From: Actinosynnema sp042752395 | GTDB lineage: Bacteria; Actinomycetota; Actinomycetes; Mycobacteriales; Pseudonocardiaceae | Length of the DNA: 64,000 bases | Direction of reading: 5' to 3' | NCBI RefSeq assembly: GCF_042752395.1 | Contig: NZ_JBHYXZ010000001.1 | Coordinates: 62,001-126,000, forward strand | In this document: positions 1 through 7,753 of the stretch, in pieces | How the letters are laid out: every line of letters starts with the position of its first letter | How positions within the stretch are numbered: the stretch's first letter is position 1 | Program-made: the position numbers and the translations under genes | The notes under the pieces: model-generated | What the model saw: only the letters and a program-made list of their open reading frames with translations | The model's database searches: none | What the model was told of the DNA's origin: nothing

Positions 1-321
1 CGCGCCCAGGCCCATCAGCGACGTGGCCTTGTTGCGGTAGAAGCCGGTCGACTTGATCAGCTCCTCCAGCTCGGCCCGGTCGGCGGAGGCGTAGTCGGCG
101 GCCGTGCGGTAGCGCCGGAACAGCGCGGGCGTGACCAGGTTCACCCGCACGTCCGTCGTCTGCGCGGAGAGCACCACGGCGACGAGGAGTTCCAGCGGGG
201 TGGTGAAGTCCAGCTCGCAGTGCGCGTCCGGGTAACCCTCGCCCAGGATCCGCACCATGCGTCGTGCCCGGCGGACCAGCCCCAACCGCGTCTCCGGCTG
301 CTTCACCGCGCTCTTCGCCAT
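1..321 (-). CDS. nth: Endonuclease III, N-terminal part (runs off left edge)
   Basis: DNA glycosylase/AP lyase for oxidised pyrimidines in base excision repair. The first 107 codons are present, starting at ATG 321. The visible sequence carries the family signature LSAQTTDVRVN followed by the helix ELEELIKSTGFYRNKA, both typical of Nth; the HhH motif, catalytic Lys and Fe-S cysteines lie beyond the edge. It is divergent from the small membrane gene and crp, as in the mycobacterial nth-crp region. Function is secure by family; completeness cannot be judged. Confidence 0.93.
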   Translation of the reverse strand, partial: MAKSAVKQPETRLGLVRRARRMVRILGEGYPDAHCELDFTTPLELLVAVVLSAQTTDVRVNLVTPALFRRYRTAADYASADRAELEELIKSTGFYRNKATSLMGLGA

Positions 322-373
322 GCGACGAGGTTACTGGCCGCCGCCACGCCGGCGGCGGCTCGGTCGGCCGAGC

Positions 374-409
374 CCCGTCACCCGGAAGTCCCACCCCGCG
401 GGTGACGGG
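374..409. promoter_or_regulatory. 11-bp inverted repeat upstream of nth
   Basis: CCCGTCACCCG (374-384) and its exact complement (399-409) flank a 14-base spacer in the nth/membrane-gene divergent region. It could be an operator or a hairpin; no following T-run supports a terminator. Confidence 0.35.
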
Positions 410-562
410 CTTCCCGGGCGGCGACCGGTTTGAAGGGCGACGATCGGGGGCAAGCAACCACGGGCCGACCGCACACGTCTTCTCGACGGACCTCGAACCG
501 ACACGCCGGAGTGACCCCCCTTGACCGCGCGCCGAACCGGATGCGCAAGGATCGGAGCCATC

Positions 563-814
563 ATGACTGCCTGGTTCGTCATCGCCGTTCCGATCGTGAT
601 CATGTTCTTCGCGCTCTTCATGGAGCGCGTGGAAGCTCGTCTGCGGCACGTCGCCGTGCAGGAGGACGAGGTCGAGGAGTTCCTGGAGTCGGCCCGCCCC
701 GACGAGGTCAGGGCGCTCTACGGGCACGGCATCGGCCGCGCGCTGGAACTGTTCCGGCTGCGCCGGCTGGGCGGTCGTGCCAGGAACCTGCGCCAGCGGC
801 GTACCCGCCGCTAA
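563..814 (+). CDS. Small membrane protein (Rv3675-like position)
   Basis: An 83-aa protein with one N-terminal transmembrane helix (about residues 2-20, MTAWFVIAVPIVIMFFALF) and an acidic then strongly basic cytoplasmic tail ending RRLGGRARNLRQRRTRR. The ATG at 563 is preferred over the in-frame start at 521 because it is preceded by AGGATCGGAG and begins directly with the helix. It sits between nth and crp, where mycobacteria also have a small membrane protein. No function is known. Confidence 0.7.
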   Translation: MTAWFVIAVPIVIMFFALFMERVEARLRHVAVQEDEVEEFLESARPDEVRALYGHGIGRALELFRLRRLGGRARNLRQRRTRR

Positions 815-1012
815 GCGGGGAAAGGACCGGCGAGGCCCACGGGGTCAACCCCCGCGGGCCTTATCGGGCTGTCCGGGCTGGTGGAGCGGCGCGCCGAAAG
901 GCGATCCCCACCACAGCCCTTAGACTGCACTCAGTGATCGGCGGCAGGCGCTGATCCGCCAGAAGGCGGAACGCGCTCAACCATGCCGCCGCGTCTCGAC
1001 AGGAGGGACGAG

Positions 1013-1687
1013 GTGGACGAGACCCTGGCCCGCGCGGGCATCTTCCAGGGGGTTGAACAGGCCGCGGCGGAGGCGCTGGCGCAGACGCTCGAGTCAGTCG
1101 AGTTCCCGCGTGGCCACGTGATCTTCGCGGAGGGCGAGCCGGGCGACCGGCTCTACATCATCCAGTCCGGCAAGGTGAAGATCGGCCGCAAGTCGCCGGA
1201 CGGCCGGGAGAACCTGTTGGGGATCTTCGGTCCGTCGGACATGTTCGGCGAGCTGTCGATCTTCGACCCCGGTCCGCGCACGTCCACCGCCACCACGGTG
1301 ACCGAAGTGCGCGCGGTCAGCATGGACCGCCCCGCGCTGCGGCAGTGGATCACCAACCGGCCGGAGATCGCCGAGCAGCTGCTGCGGGCGCTGGCCCGCA
1401 GGCTGCGCCGGACGAACTCGATGCTGGCCGACCTGATCTTCACCGACGTGCCCGGCCGCGTGGCCAAGGCGCTGCTGCAGCTCGCGCAGCGCTTCGGCAG
1501 CCAGGAGGCCGGTCTGCTGCGGGTCACGCACGACCTGACGCAGGAGGAGATCGCCCAGTTCGTGGGCGCCTCGCGCGAGACGGTGAACAAGGCCCTGGCC
1601 GACTTCGCCCACCGCGGCTGGCTGCGGCTGGAGGGCAAGAGCGTGCTGATCCTCGACCCGGAGCGCCTGGCCCGCCGCGCCCGGTGA
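1013..1687 (+). CDS. crp: Crp/GlxR-type cAMP-responsive global regulator
   Basis: A 224-aa Crp/Fnr family activator/repressor. The N-terminal cyclic-nucleotide-binding beta-roll contains the phosphate-binding segment FGELSIFD...RTSTATT (about residues 78-97), with the Arg-Thr pair that contacts cAMP in this family. The C-terminal winged helix contains LTQEEIAQFVGASRETVNKAL, the usual recognition helix. The GTG at 1013 is chosen because AGGAGGG (1001-1007) lies 5-6 bases upstream; the ATG at 983 would add ten atypical residues. Length matches GlxR/Rv3676. It has its own terminator (1747-1790). A pleiotropic role in carbon metabolism and development is known for the family and inferred here. 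Confidence 0.93.
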   Translation: MDETLARAGIFQGVEQAAAEALAQTLESVEFPRGHVIFAEGEPGDRLYIIQSGKVKIGRKSPDGRENLLGIFGPSDMFGELSIFDPGPRTSTATTVTEVRAVSMDRPALRQWITNRPEIAEQLLRALARRLRRTNSMLADLIFTDVPGRVAKALLQLAQRFGSQEAGLLRVTHDLTQEEIAQFVGASRETVNKALADFAHRGWLRLEGKSVLILDPERLARRAR

Positions 1688-1746
1688 CGAGGAGGTCGAC
1701 GCGCGGCGTCGTCGTCGGACGACGTGGCCGCGCGGTGTCGACGGAC

Positions 1747-1790
1747 AACAAGACCGGGCGCCGCCCCCGACGCGGCGCACCGGTCTTGTT
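1747..1790 (+). terminator. Terminator-like hairpin after crp
   Basis: AACAAGACCGG (1747-1757) pairs perfectly with CCGGTCTTGTT (1780-1790) around a GC-rich loop, 60 bases after the crp stop. Confidence 0.7.
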
Positions 1791-2106
1791 GGCGCACGGC
1801 CCATCCCCCGACAGACCGCGCTCTTCCCACACCTCCGGCGCTCGCAGGCCCCGACCCTCGTAGCGCCGGAAGGAGGCTTGGTTACCCGCGGCGACGTGAG
1901 TCGAAACGGGTGGTGGTGGCTGCTTCCACGATCGCACGGCCCCCACCCCGCAACTCAAGCCCGTTCACCCTCAAGGACCCTCTGTTCAGCGGTTTCCCCA
2001 GGTGGTTTCACCCGGTCATCCCATTGTTGTAATCGAACTGCAACCCATTCCCGGCCAATGGACCGCCCACGGCCGGGGAGGCGGTGACGGATCGCACCGG
2101 CAAATG
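1791..2106. other. Non-coding interval between crp and the MFS gene
   Basis: No convincing gene. A weaker inverted repeat is present (TCCGGCGCT 1834-1842 with AGCGCCGGA 1862-1870). Base composition is slightly less GC-rich than the flanking genes, as expected for a promoter region. Confidence 0.5.
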
Positions 2107-2143
2107 ACTGGTACGGGCGTACCAGTGTGGTCATACTGGTACG
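2107..2143. promoter_or_regulatory. Palindromic operator plus third half-site overlapping a leaderless promoter
   Basis: ACTGGTACGGGCGTACCAGT (2107-2126) is a perfect palindrome with 9-base arms and a 2-base centre. A third identical arm, ACTGGTACG, recurs at 2135-2143, exactly 28 bp downstream of the first, and abuts the ATG at 2145. A dimeric repressor of GntR or TetR type is the natural reader; no such regulator gene is adjacent. Confidence 0.7.
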
Positions 2144-2144
2144 C

Positions 2145-3374
2145 ATGTCCCAGTCTGCCCGCCTCTCCGACTACCGCACCGCCCTGACCACCCCCGGCAT
2201 GCGCGGCCCCGTCGTCGCGTCCCTGCTCGCCCGCCTGCCGATCGCCATGATCGGCCTGTCGCTGCTGCTGTACGTGCAGCGGGAGACCGGGTCGTTCGCC
2301 GCGGCGGGCCTGGTGTCGGCGGCGTCGCTGGTGGGCGTCGCGGTCGGGTCGATCGTGCAGGGCAGGCTGATGGACCGGCTCGGGCCGACCCGCCCGCTGC
2401 TCGGCGCGGTGGCGTTGTTCGCGGGCTTCGTGGCGCTGGCGATCGGCGCGGTCGAGGCGGGCGCGGCGCCGGCCGTGCTCGCGCCGCTCGCGTTCCTGGT
2501 CGGGCTCACCGAGCCGATGGTGGGCTCCGCGTCCCGCGCGCTGTGGTCGCACGTGCTGCCCCCGGGGTCCGCGCGGCTGGCCGGGTACGCGTACGAGGCC
2601 ATCAGCATGGAGGTCTTCTTCATCCTCGGCCCCGGCCTCGCCGGGCTGCTCGTCACGGCGCCGTGGGCGGGCACCGGCGTGGTGCTCGGCGCGGTGTCGA
2701 TGGTGCTCGGCGCGGTGTGGTTCGCGGTGAACCCGACGGTGCGCGGCGTCCGGCCCGCGGCGACGGGCCGCAACCTGCTCGGCGCGTTGGCGTCGCCCGG
2801 CATGCGCACGGTCGCGTTGGCGGCGCTGGGCTTCGGCGTGACGATCGGGTTCATCGAGGTGGCGGTGCCCGCCGCGGCGGAGCGCGCCGGCCACGTCGGC
2901 GTGGGCGGCCTGCTGCTGAGCCTGTGGTCGGTCAGCTCGGTGCTGTTCGGCGTCCTGTACGCGATGAAGCCGTTCCCGCGCGCGATGCACCTGCGGCTGC
3001 CCGTGCTGCTGGGCGGGTTCGCGGTGCTGTCCCTGCTGCTCGCCGTGCCGACCGGGTTGATCGGCCTGGGCGCGGCGCTGTTCGTGGTCGGCACCCTGAT
3101 CACGCCGCAGGCCACCACCCACTCGGCCGCGATCGAGCAGGTCGCGCCCGCAGGGACGGCCACCGAGGCGTTCGGCTGGGTGGTCACGGCGGTGACGGTC
3201 GGGTTGGCGATCGGCCAGTCGGTGAGCGGTCAGCTGGTCGAGTCCCACGGCACGGGCGCGGCGTTCGTCGCGGCGGCGGCGTCGGGCTTCCTGATCGCGG
3301 TGCTGGTGTGGGCGTTCCGCGGCACCGTGGCCGCCGGCGTGCCCGCCTCGCCGGCCCTGGCCGCGGCGCGCTGA
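2145..3374 (+). CDS. MFS transporter, putative efflux pump
   Basis: A 409-aa major facilitator superfamily protein with about twelve hydrophobic helices and the loop 2-3 signature GRLMDRLGPTRPLL. It resembles small-molecule exporters of the YcaD/Bcr type rather than sugar permeases. The start at ATG 2145 lacks a Shine-Dalgarno and lies directly behind the palindromic operator, suggesting a leaderless, repressor-controlled mRNA. It is not part of the crp neighbourhood known from mycobacteria. It is related in layout to the second MFS gene at 45888. Substrate unknown. Confidence 0.8.
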   Translation: MSQSARLSDYRTALTTPGMRGPVVASLLARLPIAMIGLSLLLYVQRETGSFAAAGLVSAASLVGVAVGSIVQGRLMDRLGPTRPLLGAVALFAGFVALAIGAVEAGAAPAVLAPLAFLVGLTEPMVGSASRALWSHVLPPGSARLAGYAYEAISMEVFFILGPGLAGLLVTAPWAGTGVVLGAVSMVLGAVWFAVNPTVRGVRPAATGRNLLGALASPGMRTVALAALGFGVTIGFIEVAVPAAAERAGHVGVGGLLLSLWSVSSVLFGVLYAMKPFPRAMHLRLPVLLGGFAVLSLLLAVPTGLIGLGAALFVVGTLITPQATTHSAAIEQVAPAGTATEAFGWVVTAVTVGLAIGQSVSGQLVESHGTGAAFVAAAASGFLIAVLVWAFRGTVAAGVPASPALAAAR

Positions 3375-3405
3375 ATTGTCGGTGGTCGGGTCTAGCGTCC
3401 GCGCC

Positions 3406-4509
3406 ATGGACCTGACCGCCACCACCGCCGACCTCGCCGCCGCCGCGGCCGACGTCGCCCGCCTCCTGCCCACCCGCGTGTACGACCCCGTGCTGGCGGG
3501 CCTGGTGCTGCGCGCCGACGCCGGCGGCGTCGAGCTGGCGGGCAGCGACCGCGAGCACGCGGTGCGGCTGACCCGTGCGGCGACCGTGCACGCGGACGGC
3601 GCCGTCGTCGTGCCCGCGAAACCGCTCGCCGACACCCTGCGCGGCCTGGAGGACCACCAGGTGCGCCTCGTCGTGGAGGGCTCCCGGCTGGCCGTGCGCA
3701 CGTCGAGGGCCCGCTTCGCCCTGCCGCTGCTGGACCTCGCGTCCCACCCGGGCATCCCCCCGCTGCCGCCCGCCGTGGGCGTGATCGCCGCGCGGGCGCT
3801 GGCGGCGGCGCTGGTGCCGGTGTCGAGCGCCGCGTCGAAGGACGACGCGCTGCCGATGTTCACCGGGGTGCGGATGCACGGCGCGGGCGGGCGGCTGGAG
3901 CTGATCGCCACGGACCGGTACCGGATGGCGTTCGCTTCGATACCGTGGGGGCCGACAGGCGGGCTGGACGTGCTCGCGCCGGCGGCGGTGCTGGCCGAGG
4001 CGTCGAGGCAGCCGGACCGCGACGCGGACGTGACGGTGCACGCCGACGCCGACCGCATCGCCCTGTCGTGGGCGGGTGGCAGCGTGAGCACCGCGCTGCT
4101 GGCCGCCCCGTTCCCGGATGATCGAGTGCGGAAGTTGTTGGAGGCGGTCATCGACAGCACGGTGTTGGTGGAGGCCGATGTGCTGGCCGGCGCGGTGCGG
4201 CGGGCGGTCCCCTACTCCGGGCCGCACGGTTCGGTGACGTTGCAGGTGGACGACGGCGAGCTGCGGGTGCGGGGCAGTGATCCGCAGAGCGGCGAGTCGG
4301 AGGAGTCGGTCAAGGCCACGATCGACGGCAACCGCGTGACGAAGACCTTCCAGGCCCGGTACCTGGCCGATGCGCTGCGCGCGTTCAGCGGGCGGCGGGT
4401 GGAGCTGCGGATCCAGGACGGTCTGCGTTCGACGGTGCTGACGTCGCAGGCCGGGGACGACGGCGTGGAGCTGACGTACCTGGTCGTGCCGCTGCGCACC
4501 GTCTCCTGA
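3406..4509 (+). CDS. DNA polymerase III beta-subunit (sliding clamp) paralogue
   Basis: A 367-aa protein with three clamp-fold repeats. The second repeat shows MFTGVRMHGAGGRLELIATDRYRMAF, matching the clamp core, and the C-terminus ELTYLVVPLR resembles the ...YLMPVRL end of DnaN. Length is that of a full clamp. It lies far from any dnaA-recF context, so it is likely a second, non-essential clamp-like protein; a role in processivity or repair polymerase recruitment is inference. The ATG at 3406 has a TAGCGT -10-like box 7 bases upstream and no Shine-Dalgarno. No toxin, polymerase or nuclease partner is adjacent. Confidence 0.75.
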   Translation: MDLTATTADLAAAAADVARLLPTRVYDPVLAGLVLRADAGGVELAGSDREHAVRLTRAATVHADGAVVVPAKPLADTLRGLEDHQVRLVVEGSRLAVRTSRARFALPLLDLASHPGIPPLPPAVGVIAARALAAALVPVSSAASKDDALPMFTGVRMHGAGGRLELIATDRYRMAFASIPWGPTGGLDVLAPAAVLAEASRQPDRDADVTVHADADRIALSWAGGSVSTALLAAPFPDDRVRKLLEAVIDSTVLVEADVLAGAVRRAVPYSGPHGSVTLQVDDGELRVRGSDPQSGESEESVKATIDGNRVTKTFQARYLADALRAFSGRRVELRIQDGLRSTVLTSQAGDDGVELTYLVVPLRTVS

Positions 4510-4951
4510 CGGCCCGGGGCACGCGTCTCTCGGCCTCCCGGGCCGGACACGATGGGGTGAACCTGGCCGGAAAGTGTACGGAAACACCGTTACCGCACCT
4601 CGGTTAAAACGAGGACCGAGCGCCCGACAACCACGACCCCTGCGCCGGCCCGAGCAGGACGCGGCCCGGCGTCCGAGCAAGCCACGTGGCGAGCCCGGCC
4701 GGAACGGGAGCCGGCCGGGCGAGCGCGAATCGAGCCGAAGCGGATGCGGCCGGGTCGGGACGGATCGGCGGAACGGGAGGGAGGGGATTCGGGCCGGGTC
4801 GAACCGGCAGGGACGGGGCGATCGGGCCGAGTCGGAACGAGCCGGAGTGGGCGGGTGGTTGGTTGGCGAGCGGGGCTTGGCGGGTCGCGCGGTCCGCGGA
4901 AGCCGGATCGACGGACGGACCGGATCGACAGACGGACCGGCCGGCCCCGGT
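4510..4951. other. Non-coding interval with repeat element and short direct repeats
   Basis: 442 bases without a credible gene between the clamp paralogue and the HxlR gene. It holds the 38-bp element (4572-4610) and a purine-rich tract with short repeats such as GGATCGACGGACGGACC followed by a near copy (about 4911-4945). Open frames here read as Arg/Gly/Pro low-complexity and are not supported as genes. Confidence 0.5.
4572..4610 (+). repeat. Dispersed 38-bp element, copy A
   Basis: The segment TGTACGGAAACACCGTTACC plus following CGCACCTCGGTT is repeated with two substitutions on the opposite strand at 17251-17290. Copy A is followed by a small hairpin (CCTCG/CGAGG). GGAAAC and CGGTT are separated by about 15-16 bases, as in many ECF sigma promoters, but function is unknown. 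Confidence 0.7.
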
Positions 4952-5314
4952 CTACCCCGCGTCGTCGCCGCCGCCCCAGACCCACATCGCTTCCAGCACC
5001 CCGCGCAGCGCCTCGCCGCGCGGGGTCAGGGAGTAGCGCACCCGGCTGGGCCACCCTGGCTCCCGCGCCCGCACCACCACGCCGCTCGCCGCGAGCTGCG
5101 TGAGCCGGTCGGCCAGCACCTTGTCGGACAGCGCGGGCAGGGCGGCCGCCAGGTCGCCGAAACTCCGCTCGCCCGCGAGCAGCTCGCGGACGATCAGCGT
5201 CGTCCACCGCCCGCGCAGCGCGTGCAACGTGACCTCGACCGGGCAGTCGGGCACCGGGTGGTCGACCTCGCCGTGTGGGTCGCCGGCCCAGGCACTCACC
5301 GTTTGGTTGGTCAC
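4952..5314 (-). CDS. HxlR-family transcriptional regulator
   Basis: A 120-aa winged-helix regulator with the HxlR hallmark CPVEVTLHALRGRWTTLIVR, in which the single N-terminal Cys can act as a redox or electrophile sensor, followed by the wing SDKVLADRLTQLAASGVVVR. GTG at 5314 is supported by AGGAGGG with a 6-base spacer. It is divergent from the SnoaL-like gene with only 25 bases between starts, so it probably represses itself and that gene. Confidence 0.88.
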   Translation of the reverse strand: MTNQTVSAWAGDPHGEVDHPVPDCPVEVTLHALRGRWTTLIVRELLAGERSFGDLAAALPALSDKVLADRLTQLAASGVVVRAREPGWPSRVRYSLTPRGEALRGVLEAMWVWGGGDDAG

Positions 5315-5339
5315 GCGCCGCCCTCCTAACGTCCCTCAC

Positions 5340-5636
5340 ATGATCGCGCGTACCCCCGAGGAGCTGCCCCCGCTGTTCGCCGCAGCCTTCACCGCGGGTG
5401 ACCCCAGTGCCCTGTACGAGCCCGGTGCCCAGCCCGCCGAACTCGCCGGGCACCTCGCGCTCGGCCGGCCGATGACGGTCGAGGTCCGGAAGGTGATCAC
5501 GCGGGGTGACTTGGCGTTGTTGATCGTCGACTGGCGGATCGGGGACGAGGCCGGCACGGCGACCGATGTCGCGCGGCGGGGTGCGGACGGTGGTTGGCGG
5601 TATGCGATCGACAACCCGGGTGGGGTTGGGCGGTAG
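5340..5636 (+). CDS. SnoaL/DUF4440-like protein, shortened
   Basis: A 98-aa small NTF2-fold (ketosteroid-isomerase-like) protein. TPEELPPLFAAAFTAGDPSALYEPGA matches the start of this family and ALGRPMTVEVRKVITRGDLALLIVDW the central strands. Family members usually carry about 20-25 more residues (the loop and helix between YEPGA and the strand ALGRP), so an internal in-frame deletion is likely; it may be non-catalytic. It is divergently paired with the HxlR gene, which likely controls it. Confidence 0.65.
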   Translation: MIARTPEELPPLFAAAFTAGDPSALYEPGAQPAELAGHLALGRPMTVEVRKVITRGDLALLIVDWRIGDEAGTATDVARRGADGGWRYAIDNPGGVGR

Positions 5637-5785
5637 CGGTGGGGCGAGGGGCGGCGGTGGGCGACGGGCAGGCGGTGGGTGACGGGCGGGTGGTGGGCGG
5701 GGTCGTGGGCGGGGCGTGACAGGGTGGGGGACGGTGAGCGGTGGGCGGCCCGCCGTTGGGTGTCACACGGCAGGGCGTGTGGGTG

Positions 5786-6568
5786 TCACCCGGTTGGGGT
5801 TTCGCGCAGGTACTCCAGCTGCGCCCGCACGGACCACTCCGCGGCCGGCCACAGCGCACGGTCCACGTCGGCGTACACCAGTTCGACCACCTGACGCGCG
5901 GTCGGGTCGCCGCCCAGGTCCGCCACGGCCGCCCTGACCTGCGCCAACCGCTGCTCCCGGTGCACCAGGTACCCGCCGGCAGCCGCCACGACGTTCGGTA
6001 GCTCCGGACCGTGGCCGGGCAGCCCGATCGTGCCCGTCGGCAGCGTCGTCAGCAGCCGCAACGACTGCAGGTAGTCACCGAGTCGCCCGTCCGGATGTGC
6101 CACCACGGTCGTCCCCCGACCCAGCACCGTGTCCCCGGTCAGCACCGCGTCGTCCAACTGGAAGCACACCGAGTCGGCCGTGTGCCCGGGCGTCGGCAGC
6201 ACCCGGATCGACAGGCCGGCCGCCTCGATCACGTCGCCTTCCGCCAGCCCCTGCCCGCCGAGCCGGAACGCCGGGTCGACCGAGCGCACCGGCGCGTCCA
6301 CCTGTCGCCCGAACGAACGTGCCCCTTCCGAATGGTCGGCGTGACCGTGGGTGAGGAGCACGACCTCCACCGGGGCCTGCTCCGCGATCCGCCCGAGGTG
6401 CGCCGGGTCGGCCGGCCCAGGATCGACCACCACGCAGGAGGCGGACCCGGGCGCGCGCAGCACCCAGGTGTTCGTCCCCTCCAACGTCATCAAGCCGGGG
6501 TTCTCGGCCAGCAGCACCGACGCCGTGGGCGTCACCGGCCGCAACACCCCGTAGGCCACCGCGCTCAC
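5786..6568 (-). CDS. MBL-fold metallo-hydrolase
   Basis: A 260-aa metallo-beta-lactamase-fold hydrolase of the LACTB2/Rv3677c type. The metal-binding motif THGHADH, the later histidines in PTPGHTADS, GDTVLG and LPGHGPE are all intact, giving a two-metal site. A C-terminal winged-helix-like extension (ARQVVELVYADV...) is typical of LACTB2-like ribonucleases. GTG at 6568 overlaps the NUDIX stop by 4 bases, so the two are cotranslated. Substrate is not known; nuclease or thioesterase activity is possible. Confidence 0.88.
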   Translation of the reverse strand: MSAVAYGVLRPVTPTASVLLAENPGLMTLEGTNTWVLRAPGSASCVVVDPGPADPAHLGRIAEQAPVEVVLLTHGHADHSEGARSFGRQVDAPVRSVDPAFRLGGQGLAEGDVIEAAGLSIRVLPTPGHTADSVCFQLDDAVLTGDTVLGRGTTVVAHPDGRLGDYLQSLRLLTTLPTGTIGLPGHGPELPNVVAAAGGYLVHREQRLAQVRAAVADLGGDPTARQVVELVYADVDRALWPAAEWSVRAQLEYLRETPTG

Positions 6569-7368
6569 GGCAGGACCACCCGCACCACGTCACCCTCCCG
6601 CACCAACTTGGGGATCACCTTCGACACGTCCCGGGTCGCCGCCAGCACCGCCGACACCGACCCGAGGTCGTCCATCTCCGCCAACGTCACCCAGGTGGGC
6701 GGCATCAGCGACCGCCGCCCGTCCTTCCAGTCGCGCAGCGCATCGCCCGGCCGTTGCCAGGCCGCGTCCGAGGCTTCCGTGGTCACCCCGTCGGCGACCT
6801 GCCCGGACGGCAGCACGGCCACGAAGAAGTACGTGTCGTACCGCCGGGGCTCCTCCTCGGGCGTCAGCCAGTTCGCCCACGGGCGCAGCAGGTCGGCCCG
6901 CAGCACGAGCCCTTCGGCGGCCAGGAACTGGGCCAGCGACAGCTCCCGCGCCACCAGCGCCGCGCGCGCCGAGGCGAACGCCGCCGTGTCGGCCACGACG
7001 GACGTCGGGGACGGCCCGGCCAGCAGCACGCCGGACTCCTCGAACGTCTCCCGCACCGCCGCGCACACCAACGCCGTGGCCAGTTCGACGGAGCATCCGA
7101 ACCGGGTGGCCCACCAGGAGGGCGGCGGCCCGCTCCACGCGACGGACGTGTCCGCGTCACGCGGGTCGACGCCGCCGCCGGGGAACACGGTCATCCCGCC
7201 CGCGAAGGCCATGCCGGCGACCCGGCGCAGCAGGAACGCCTCGATCCCGGCCGCGCCGTCGCGGACCAGGACGACGGTGGCCGCGTCACGGGGTCGGACC
7301 GGCGGTCCGGTGAAGTCCTCGGGCGCCATGTCGGCCGGCAGCACCAGGTCGTGGGGGAGTTCGCGCAC
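6565..7368 (-). CDS. NUDIX hydrolase (NUDT19-like)
   Basis: A 267-aa NUDIX-fold pyrophosphatase. GGMTVFPGGGVDPRD begins the box, and after a long insertion the helix VRETFEESGVLL supplies the REx2EE metal ligands. The 45-residue insert between the two halves is the NUDT19/CoA-diphosphatase arrangement. It begins at GTG 7368 and is divergent from the small membrane gene. Overlap with the MBL gene suggests a shared nucleotide or CoA clean-up role, which is inference. Confidence 0.85.
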   Translation of the reverse strand: MRELPHDLVLPADMAPEDFTGPPVRPRDAATVVLVRDGAAGIEAFLLRRVAGMAFAGGMTVFPGGGVDPRDADTSVAWSGPPPSWWATRFGCSVELATALVCAAVRETFEESGVLLAGPSPTSVVADTAAFASARAALVARELSLAQFLAAEGLVLRADLLRPWANWLTPEEEPRRYDTYFFVAVLPSGQVADGVTTEASDAAWQRPGDALRDWKDGRRSLMPPTWVTLAEMDDLGSVSAVLAATRDVSKVIPKLVREGDVVRVVLP

Positions 7369-7396
7369 GACCCGAGCGTACGAGGATCATCCGTCT

Positions 7397-7753
7397 GTGG
7401 ACACCACGCGCAAGGGCTGCCTGGTCAACGTCGCGCTGTTCGTCGTGGGCGCGATCGTGGGCACGGGCCTGACGGCGACGGCCGCCGTCCTCCTCTTCCT
7501 CCCCGGCAGCACCGTGACGAGCACGGACGAGGGTTCGCCGAACGTCTACGTGAAGGAGCGGTCGCGCCTGGTCGGTGGGACGGACCACGAGGTGTGGCTG
7601 GGCGCGTCGCCGGATCACGGGCACGTCGTGCCGATCCCGGACGGGTGGGACGACACGCCGGAGGTGGTGCGGGGTCCGGACGGCGTGGAGCTGCGGTTCG
7701 ACCACGGCGGCCGGATCTTCGTGCCGCGCTCGACTTACGTAGGCGGCCGATGA
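7397..7753 (+). CDS. Single-pass membrane protein, unknown function
   Basis: A 118-aa protein with one strongly hydrophobic N-terminal helix (VALFVVGAIVGTGLTATAAVLLFL) and an extracytoplasmic-looking domain of about 85 residues. GTG 7397 is the start that places the helix at the N-terminus; it has no Shine-Dalgarno. The stop overlaps the ATG of the oxidoreductase gene by 4 bases. No family recognised. Confidence 0.6.
   Translation: MDTTRKGCLVNVALFVVGAIVGTGLTATAAVLLFLPGSTVTSTDEGSPNVYVKERSRLVGGTDHEVWLGASPDHGHVVPIPDGWDDTPEVVRGPDGVELRFDHGGRIFVPRSTYVGGR

Noticed and set aside
4574..5329. Possible gene starting MYGNTVTAPRLK and its counterpart at 16799-17287 (MYGNAVTAPRLK)
   Set aside because: The shared start is just the dispersed 38-bp element; beyond it the frames diverge into low-complexity Arg/Pro sequence. 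Reported as a DNA repeat instead.
5637..5785. G-rich tract as a regulatory G-quadruplex
   Set aside because: GGTGGGCGACGGGC-type repeats are present, but nothing beyond base composition supports function.
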